Source: Candidatus Accumulibacter phosphatis
Lineage (GTDB): Bacteria > Pseudomonadota > Gammaproteobacteria > Burkholderiales > Rhodocyclaceae
DNA length: 64,000 nt
NCBI RefSeq assembly: GCF_012939955.1
Contig: NZ_SPMY01000007.1
Span: 1-64,000, forward strand
Reading direction: 5' to 3'
Shown: one piece after another, positions 57,994 to 64,000 of the stretch
Position numbering within the stretch: the stretch's first letter is position 1
How the letters are laid out: each line of letters starts with the position of its first letter
Position numbers and translations under genes: made by a program
Notes under the pieces: model-generated
Database searches by the model: none
Told to the model about the DNA's origin: nothing
Seen by the model: the letters and a program-made list of their open reading frames with translations, nothing else

Positions 57994-59493
57994 TCACAAA
58001 CCCGCCAGCGCTGCTACCCAGGCCTCGGCCGTCGGCCGCAGTAGTTCCAGTATCGGCATTGGATACACGCCGACGGCCAGAATCAGCAGCGCGGGCAGCA
58101 GCAGGACGGCCTTTTCACGCGCCAGCAGGTCTTCCCCGGCGGCTATCTCAGCGTTGCGCAACGGCCCGAGGAAGGCGCGCCGGAAAGGCGCCAGGAAGGC
58201 GGCGGCAGCGAGTACCGTGCCGAACAGCGCCGCCAGTCCGGCGCCGGTATGGCTGTGCAGGGCGGCGACGATAATCAACAGTTCTCCGGGGAAGCCGCTG
58301 GTTCCCGGCAGGCCGATTCCGGCCAGGCCGAAGAGCAGGAAGAAGCCCGATAGCAAGGGCATGCTGCGCATTACGCCGCCCAACTGCGCGATGTCGGTCG
58401 AGCCGCTGCGGCGCTGCAGGAAGGCGAGCACCAGAAAGCCGCCACCGGCGGCGACGCTGAAGTTGAGCAGTTGCAGCAGCGCGCCTTGCAGCGCCGACGC
58501 CGAGAAGCTTGCCAGCGCGAGCACTACCAGGCCGACGTGCGACAGGCTCGTATAGGCCAGCATGCCGCGCAGATTGCTGTGTGCCATCGCCGCCACGGCG
58601 CCGTAGAGTATGGCCAGAGTGCCGCAGCCGGCGAGCAGCCAGTGCAGGTCGCGGGCGGCGATCGGCGCTAGCGGGATGGCCAGGCGGATCAGCCCGTAGG
58701 CACCGAGCTTGAGGCCGACAATCAGCGCGGTGATTGCTGCCGGCGCGCCCATGGCCAGCGACGGCAGCCAGGTGTGCAGGGGCACCAATGGTACTTTGGC
58801 GGCAAAGCCGACGAGCAGCAGCAGGAAGACCACGTATTGCGTGCCGACGGGCAAGGGCGTCGCGAGCAGCGTCGGCAGGTCGAAAACTGGCGCGCCGGCA
58901 CTCTCGGCGTGGCCGAAGGCCAGCGCCAGCAGACCGAAGAGCAGCGGTACGCCGCTGGCCAGCATGACCAGGAAGTAGCGTACGGCGGCCGTTTGCCGGG
59001 CGGCGCCGACGCCCCACAGACTGACCAGGAAATACAGCGGCAGCAGCGTGAACTCCCAGCAGAAGAAGAACAGAATCGTGTCCAGTGCGCAGAAGACAGC
59101 GAGCGTCGCTGCTTCCAGCAAAAGCAGCAAGGCGAAGTACAGGCCGGGCGACAGTGGCGCAGCCGCGGCGCGAATCCGCCAGCCGGCGATCACTGCGCCG
59201 CAGAAAAGCAGGGCCGTGGCCGGCAGGAAGAGCAGCGAAATGCCATCGACGCCGAGCACATAGCGGATGTTCAGCCCGACCATCCAGTTCGCCGCATCGA
59301 TCAACTGGAAGCCCGTCTGCGCGCTATCGAAGGCGGCGACGATCAGCAGTGACAGCAAGAAGGTCAGCAGCGTCGTGCCCAGCGCGATCCACTGCGCCCA
59401 CGGCGCACGCCGCAGTAGCGCCGTTGCCAGTGCGCCGCCGATCGGCAGCGCCAGAAGGGTGCTCAGGAGGGGGAAGGAAGCCAGCTCAATCAT
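57994..59493 (-). CDS. NuoM-like proton-conducting membrane subunit (first)
   Basis: A 499-aa antiporter-like subunit with about 14 helices. The functional residues of NuoM are present: glutamates at 127 (LLEAATLA) and 147 (FFCWEFTLLPLY), lysines at 233 (AAKVPLVPLHTWLP) and 262 (GLKLGAYG), and the late glutamate in GTSGFPGELLI. It is the last subunit of the operon and overlaps the next upstream gene by 8 bases. No other complex I genes (peripheral arm) are present, so it serves the DAB-type complex or a related pump instead of NADH dehydrogenase. Confidence 0.88.
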   Translation of the reverse strand: MIELASFPLLSTLLALPIGGALATALLRRAPWAQWIALGTTLLTFLLSLLIVAAFDSAQTGFQLIDAANWMVGLNIRYVLGVDGISLLFLPATALLFCGAVIAGWRIRAAAAPLSPGLYFALLLLLEAATLAVFCALDTILFFFCWEFTLLPLYFLVSLWGVGAARQTAAVRYFLVMLASGVPLLFGLLALAFGHAESAGAPVFDLPTLLATPLPVGTQYVVFLLLLVGFAAKVPLVPLHTWLPSLAMGAPAAITALIVGLKLGAYGLIRLAIPLAPIAARDLHWLLAGCGTLAILYGAVAAMAHSNLRGMLAYTSLSHVGLVVLALASFSASALQGALLQLLNFSVAAGGGFLVLAFLQRRSGSTDIAQLGGVMRSMPLLSGFFLLFGLAGIGLPGTSGFPGELLIIVAALHSHTGAGLAALFGTVLAAAAFLAPFRRAFLGPLRNAEIAAGEDLLAREKAVLLLPALLILAVGVYPMPILELLRPTAEAWVAALAGL

Positions 59494-60991
59494 GGGTGAA
59501 ATAGGCGGCGAGCGCCTGGGTTGCGCTGTCGGTCAGTTGCAGCCAGGGTTCCGGGTAAAAACCCGCGAGCAGCAGCACCAGCAGCGCGGCGCCGCCGACA
59601 GCGTACTCCATGGGGCTGGTACGGGCGATACTGCGCGCCGGCAGGTCTTTCGGCCGCGGCGCCAGAAAGGCGCGCTGAAAAGCCCACAGCAGGAAACCGG
59701 CGGCGGCGACGTTGCCGAGTGCGGTGGCGACCGTCGGCAGCGCGCCGAAAGCCTGGATCGACGCTTCCAGGACCAGGTGCACGGCATCAAAGCCCGGTGT
59801 TCCCGGCATGCCGAGCAGCGCCAGACCGCCGATCAGGAAGGCGATGGCGATGAAGGGGACGCGGTCGAAGAGGCCGCCGAGGCGGTCGAGATTGGTGGTC
59901 CCGGCGCGGCGGTAGACGTAGCCGATCATCAACAGCATGACCGTGATCGCCAGGCCGAAGTTGACCGCCAGCAGCAAGGCGCCCTGTACGCCGGCCGGAT
60001 GCAAAGTGAATAGACCGATGACGATCAGGCTGGTGTGGCTGACGACGGCGAAGGCCATCAGTCGGCGCAGGTTCGCCTGCCGGAAAGCGAGCACTGCGGC
60101 ATAGAAAACGCCGACCATGGCGAAGGCGACGACGTAGGGCTGCCAGATGACGACCGCTTCGGCCGTCAAGGGCAGCAGGAAGCGCGCCATGCCATAGATG
60201 CCGACCTTGACGCCGAGCAGGAGCACCGGACCGACGGCGATCAGTCCATAGCCGGCCGAATTGGGCAGCCAGCCGTGCAGGGGAAAAAGCGGTGTGCGGA
60301 TGGCCAGCCCGTAAAACAGCAGATAGAAGGCCGCCGACTGGTATTTGCTGATCTGTGGCGTTGCCAGCAGGTCGAAGAGATCGAAGCTCCAGCGCTCGCC
60401 GAGGGGGTTGGCGTCGGCATGGCTCCAGACGAGGACCACGGCACCGGCGATGAACAGGCAGCAGCCGAAGAACTGATATTGCAGGAAGCGCGACAGTGCC
60501 AGCTTCTCTTCGCTGGCCGAAGCCCAGCGCCAGAGCAGATAGCCGATCAACGCCAGCTGCAGCGCCGACGCGGCGGCAAACCAGAGCAGGTTCATGGTCG
60601 TCAGCATGCTCATCAGCGAGGCCTCGATGAGCAGCAGCACGCCGAGCAGGTGTATCGGGGTGACCTGTTGGCGCGCCATGCCGTAGAAGGCGAGCAGCAC
60701 GCCAAGCAGCGCCGTGAGCAGGATGAAAAGCACGCTGATGCCGTCGGCGGCGGCATGATAGGCGAGCAGGTCGAGCCGTTCGGCAAATTGCATGACGCTG
60801 CTCGAGACGTCGATGCGCCGATAGAGGTCGAGCGCCAGGAACAATTCAGCGACTGCAAACAGGCGGCCGACGGCAACCGCCAGGCGAGCCTTGCGCAGGA
60901 TCAACAGCGCCAGGGCACCGAGCAGCGGCAGCAACTGCAGCATCGCCAGCAGCGGGTAGCCGGCCAGCGCCGCCCAGTGCACTTCATTCAT
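59486..60991 (-). CDS. NuoM-like membrane subunit (second, divergent)
   Basis: A 501-aa antiporter-like protein. It keeps the glutamate at 123 (LLIEASLM) and the lysine at 262 (GVKVGIYG), but the helix-7 lysine of the family is arginine 232 (AIRTPLFPLHGWLP), and the late glutamate of the family is missing in GMPGTPGFDAVH. Proton transfer through this subunit may therefore be altered. The start overlaps the upstream NuoL/DabB-like gene in an ATGA. It might be called NuoM- or NuoN-like; the sequence fits NuoM better. Confidence 0.85.
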   Translation of the reverse strand: MNEVHWAALAGYPLLAMLQLLPLLGALALLILRKARLAVAVGRLFAVAELFLALDLYRRIDVSSSVMQFAERLDLLAYHAAADGISVLFILLTALLGVLLAFYGMARQQVTPIHLLGVLLLIEASLMSMLTTMNLLWFAAASALQLALIGYLLWRWASASEEKLALSRFLQYQFFGCCLFIAGAVVLVWSHADANPLGERWSFDLFDLLATPQISKYQSAAFYLLFYGLAIRTPLFPLHGWLPNSAGYGLIAVGPVLLLGVKVGIYGMARFLLPLTAEAVVIWQPYVVAFAMVGVFYAAVLAFRQANLRRLMAFAVVSHTSLIVIGLFTLHPAGVQGALLLAVNFGLAITVMLLMIGYVYRRAGTTNLDRLGGLFDRVPFIAIAFLIGGLALLGMPGTPGFDAVHLVLEASIQAFGALPTVATALGNVAAAGFLLWAFQRAFLAPRPKDLPARSIARTSPMEYAVGGAALLVLLLAGFYPEPWLQLTDSATQALAAYFTHD

Positions 60992-62523
60992 AAAATTACC
61001 ACCATCGTCGCCATCACCATCAGCATCAGGTAGCGCGGTTGTTCAAGCAGCAACTCGATGGCATCCGCGTAGCGGCCGATACGGCGCAGTGGTTTCATCA
61101 TCGAATCGTTGCCACGCAGCAGCAGACGGTTCTCGATGCGCTGCAGCCATTCGGCAAAGGCGAACAAGGCGCGACCGGCGAAGCCGTGGCCGCCGATCAG
61201 TTCGTCCGTAGCCGTGGCATGGTTTTTGGCGACTTCGTGATCGGCGCGTGGCGTGCCCAGAAGGGGGTCGATGACCTGTTCGTCGAGGGCGCGTACGTCC
61301 CTGCCCAGCGCCAGCGTCGGGCGGGTCAGCAGGCTGTTCGCCAGTGCCTCGATCCAGAAGCGCTGCAGCGCCGCGCTATACAGCCAACTCTGCCGGGCCA
61401 GCCAGTTCGGCACCGGGCGCGCCGGACGGCGGACCAGGTGCATGTAGGACGGCGCGAGCAGAAACTGGTAGGCCCGCCAGGCGGCGTGCAGGCCCGAGTA
61501 GCAGGCGGCCAGCCAGAACAGCCCGAAGCCGCAGAGCAGGAACATCAGACCGACCTGGGTCACTGTCGAGAAGATCAGTGCCGACTTGACGTCGCTCTGC
61601 ACCAGGGCGCAGAGCCCGCCGTACAAAGCTGTGGTCAGACCGACGACGACCAGTAGCAGCATCATGTCGGGCACCTGCAGCAGCAGTCCCTGCAGACGAC
61701 AGAGCAGGAAAACACCGGCGTGCACCATCAGCGAGCCGTAGAACACCGCCGACGATGGGGTCGGCCCTTCGAGCGCACGCGCGATCCACGGCGTGAACGG
61801 CAGTTGCGCCGATTTGACCACCGCCGCGAGCACGAAGCCGGCGGCCAGCAGGCGTGCGCTGACCACGCTCAGCGTTCCGTCGCCGCTCAGCGCGGCCCAT
61901 TCGACGCTGCCCACCGACCACACCGCGAGGCCGATGCCGAGCAGGAAAGCGGCGTCGCCGACGCGGTTGGCGACGAAGACGAAAAGCGCGTTGGCGCTTG
62001 CCACGGGTCGCTCCCAGGCGTAGGCGATGAGCAGCCAGGAGCTGATCCCCGCCAGTTCCCAACCGACGAAAGCCAGCACCGCGTTGCCGGCCAGGACGAT
62101 CAGCAGCATGCCGGCGAGAAACAGGCACATGCCGAGAAAGAAGCGCGGGAAGGCACGCTCGCGGTGCAGATAGGTGGCCGAGAAACGCAGCGCAATCCAG
62201 GCGATCAGCGCCACCAGCGTGGCCATCGGCAGGCTGTAGGCGTCGAGGGCAAATGACAGGCCAACCTGCGTCAGGCCGATCGCCAGCCATTCGCCGCTGC
62301 GCAGCGTCTCCGGCACGCCGTTGAGCAGTGCCGCCAGGTCGAAAAGCAGCAGCAGGAGCAGGGCGCCGAGCGCCGCGCCGCTGGCCAGTCCGGCGGTCAG
62401 CGGCTCATGGCGGTCGCCGTGCTGTCGGCAGAAGAGCATGCGCATCCCGATCGCCGCCGCAGCGAGGAGCGGCAATAGCGGTACCAGCCACACCAGGCGC
62501 ATGCTTTCCGTGAGTGTGCTCAT
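60988..62523 (-). CDS. dabB: DabB/NuoL-like membrane subunit
   Basis: A 511-aa proton-conducting subunit of the ND5/NuoL family but shorter than NuoL, as is DabB. The start at 62523 (MSTLTESMRLVWLVPLLPLL) overlaps the dabA stop as ATGA; longer starts up to 62652 lie in dabA and are rejected. Conserved residues: Glu156 (FVGWELAGISSWLLIAYAW), Lys237 (VVKSAQLPFTPWIARALEGPTPSSA) and His268 (SLMVHAGVFLL). DabB couples the proton gradient to vectorial carbonic anhydrase activity of DabA. Position and coupling to dabA support that name, although I have not compared sequences. Confidence 0.87.
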   Translation of the reverse strand: MSTLTESMRLVWLVPLLPLLAAAAIGMRMLFCRQHGDRHEPLTAGLASGAALGALLLLLLFDLAALLNGVPETLRSGEWLAIGLTQVGLSFALDAYSLPMATLVALIAWIALRFSATYLHRERAFPRFFLGMCLFLAGMLLIVLAGNAVLAFVGWELAGISSWLLIAYAWERPVASANALFVFVANRVGDAAFLLGIGLAVWSVGSVEWAALSGDGTLSVVSARLLAAGFVLAAVVKSAQLPFTPWIARALEGPTPSSAVFYGSLMVHAGVFLLCRLQGLLLQVPDMMLLLVVVGLTTALYGGLCALVQSDVKSALIFSTVTQVGLMFLLCGFGLFWLAACYSGLHAAWRAYQFLLAPSYMHLVRRPARPVPNWLARQSWLYSAALQRFWIEALANSLLTRPTLALGRDVRALDEQVIDPLLGTPRADHEVAKNHATATDELIGGHGFAGRALFAFAEWLQRIENRLLLRGNDSMMKPLRRIGRYADAIELLLEQPRYLMLMVMATMVVIL

Positions 62524-64000
62524 GCTGCCGCTACCCGTGGCTGGCGCAGCAGGGCGGGCGGCAGCGCTTCGTGTCGACCGGCGAAGCAGTCGAGCGAACG
62601 TTCGACTTCGGTGATGTTCGCCGTCGCTTCCGTAGCCGGATCGGCGTGCCATGGCTGCCAGCCGCTGGCCGGATCGAAGAGGTGAATCGCTCCCGTTTCC
62701 GGGTGCTTGGCGGCCAGCACGACCCAGCCGTTGCCGACCAGTTCCTGCATCGGCGGCTGCCGCTGGTAGATCGCGCTGAGCAGTTCCGTCGTCTGCTCGA
62801 CGACGACCAGCAGGCGCATCGGTTCGTGGATCTCGATCATTTGCAGCGGCAGGCCGGTGCGCAGGTCCGAACTGGCACCCTGCATGACGCCAAACAAGCC
62901 CGCCAGGTTGTGCATCACCTTGCTGCCGCAGCCGAAGCCTTCGTTATCGACGCTCGAGAAGTAGTACTCGAGGCTGATGCCAGCGCCAACCGGGCCGGCG
63001 GCAAGCAGGGTCGCTTCGAGGATGCGGCCTTCGAGGTCGGGCAGCGGATCGTAGGAAATCAGGAACACGCGGCGATCGAAAAAAGCACGCCGACTCATCG
63101 TCCGGCGACCAATGAAGGCGGTGGCAACGGTGGCATGGCCGAGTTCGGGTCGCGCCTGCGCGATATCCTGGCAGCGCTCGGCGAGATGCTGCCGCGCCTG
63201 AGCGGGCGACGGCGCGCGCGGCGCCGACGCCAAGCGGCGACAGCGTTCGACGGCGTGCAGACTGGTCGCTTGCGCACAGTCCCGGCGTATGGCCGCGAAC
63301 GCCTCCTGGTGACTGGCCGGAAGATTTTCGAGGTCATACCAGAGGTAGCTTTCGTCGCAGGTATTGTGCTCGGCAGCGACGAAGAGCGTTGTCTCCGGAA
63401 TCTGCAGGCCCTGTTCGGCAAGCCTGGCGCGAATCGTCGGGCGGTTGGCCAGGGCCGCAAAAACGCGCGCATTCGGGCCGCCGTGCCGGCCGGAGCAGGC
63501 GCCGCAATCGTAGGCCGCCAGATGCGGGTTGTTACGACTGTCCGAACCGTGGCCGACGATCAACACCAGTGGTGCGAAGTCTCTGGTTAGCCCGATGCTG
63601 CGCAGGAAGCCACCGACGCGAGCGAGCTGTTCTTCCTCGCTGAAGCCCAGGCGAGGTTCGTCGGCAGTGGCGACGCGACGGGCTTCGCTGTCTTCAGCGG
63701 TCAGCCGCAGCATTGCCGCCAGAGGCTGGTCGAAGTTGTCGCGCTGGCGCGCGAGCGCCGCGCCGAAGCGCGCCGGCGCGAGGGTTCTGGCGAACAGGGC
63801 CAGGAGAGCGAAGGGGGCAGCGGCGGCGGTCAGCAGCGCTGCCTGCAGCCAGCCGCGCCGGCTGCCCTGATGCAGGCGCTCGCGCCAGGCAAGGCGCAAC
63901 TGGCGGCGCCGCTGATGCGCTTGCTGTGCCGCCTCGCGGCCACTCGGCACTGCTTCGCGAATGGCGTTCGTCGGTCGTACGACGATCGGGCACAAGGCGC
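62520..64000 (-). CDS. dabA: DabA-like inorganic carbon transporter subunit (DUF2309), N-terminus outside window
   Basis: The C-terminal 490 or so residues of a DUF2309/DabA protein; the frame is open to the right edge. DabA is a cytoplasm-facing, beta-carbonic-anhydrase-like zinc protein. A histidine (codon 63549-63551, in VGHGS) and a cysteine 15 residues later (codon 63504-63506, in DCGACSG) have the spacing of the known zinc ligands H524 and C539 of the Halothiobacillus protein. The other two ligands (Cys, Asp) would lie beyond the edge. Other signatures: EHNTCDESYLWYD, LEYYFSSVDNEGFGCGSKVMHNLAGLFGVMQG. It is the first gene seen of the coupled operon. Confidence 0.92.
   Translation of the reverse strand, partial: ALCPIVVRPTNAIREAVPSGREAAQQAHQRRRQLRLAWRERLHQGSRRGWLQAALLTAAAAPFALLALFARTLAPARFGAALARQRDNFDQPLAAMLRLTAEDSEARRVATADEPRLGFSEEEQLARVGGFLRSIGLTRDFAPLVLIVGHGSDSRNNPHLAAYDCGACSGRHGGPNARVFAALANRPTIRARLAEQGLQIPETTLFVAAEHNTCDESYLWYDLENLPASHQEAFAAIRRDCAQATSLHAVERCRRLASAPRAPSPAQARQHLAERCQDIAQARPELGHATVATAFIGRRTMSRRAFFDRRVFLISYDPLPDLEGRILEATLLAAGPVGAGISLEYYFSSVDNEGFGCGSKVMHNLAGLFGVMQGASSDLRTGLPLQMIEIHEPMRLLVVVEQTTELLSAIYQRQPPMQELVGNGWVVLAAKHPETGAIHLFDPASGWQPWHADPATEATANITEVERSLDCFAGRHEALPPALLRQPRVAAA

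Noticed and set aside
57994-62523. Respiratory complex I operon
   Set aside because: Only antiporter-like subunits are present, with a DabA-type gene upstream and no quinone-binding, NADH- or iron-sulphur-subunit genes in the visible region.

Overview
The window is a stretch of a GC-rich proteobacterial chromosome. The housekeeping genes (uvrA, ssb, uvrD, dnaE, metG, HU), the rarD/AsmA/DUF3750-type neighbours and the tRNA-Ala all have a betaproteobacterial look. A Rhodocyclales bacterium, possibly an Accumulibacter relative, is my best guess; this is inferred from protein style only and no search was run.

Layout. 1-0.62 kb: right part of an IS1182-type element that cuts off the 3' end of an ATP-binding (RecG/AlbA-like) gene remnant. 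2-8.3 kb: tRNA-Ala(CGC), a secreted protein, HU, uvrA, an MFS exporter and ssb. 8.5-19.4 kb: a lipoprotein hydrolase, a large autotransporter, rarD, a DUF599 protein, a TIR-CHASE2 membrane protein beside a FecR-domain protein, and an unknown membrane protein. 19.5-33.2 kb: uvrD, a quinone oxidoreductase, an orphan ParA, dnaE, a WbuC cupin, a UPF0126/TRIC channel, a very long AsmA-like protein and a DUF3750 protein. 33.4-51.4 kb: a surface-polysaccharide (O-antigen type) locus with an initiating sugar transferase, rmlA and rmlC, an IS scar with a second rmlC fragment, an ABC exporter (Wzm/Wzt with a C-terminal sugar-binding-type domain), a very large methyltransferase-heptad repeat-GT2-GT4 polypeptide, 6-deoxysugar nucleotide genes, more glycosyltransferases, an epimerase and a WbpM/CapD-type dehydratase. 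51.6-57.9 kb: metG, a small membrane protein, an OafA-type acyltransferase, azlCD and a PaiB-like flavin protein. 58-64 kb: a translationally coupled minus-strand operon of DabA (cut by the window edge), a DabB/NuoL-like subunit and two NuoM-like subunits, which looks like an extended inorganic-carbon uptake complex.

One observation governs how the broken genes should be read. Every frameshift I could resolve, in 26 places, disappears if a homopolymer run is shortened by one base (by two at one G10 run). Corrected lengths come out as whole numbers of codons and match family lengths (DnaE 1158 aa, UvrA 955 aa). dnaE and uvrA are affected, so these are most likely over-called homopolymers in the assembly rather than pseudogenes. 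The AT-richer centre of the polysaccharide locus (about 38.9-47.4 kb), which has longer runs, carries most of them.

Other items worth attention are a repeated palindromic intergenic element upstream of ssb, dnaE and rmlA, the TIR-CHASE2/FecR pair, the 21-bp heptad repeat next to an ABC O-antigen exporter, and the extra antiporter-like subunits of the DAB-type operon.
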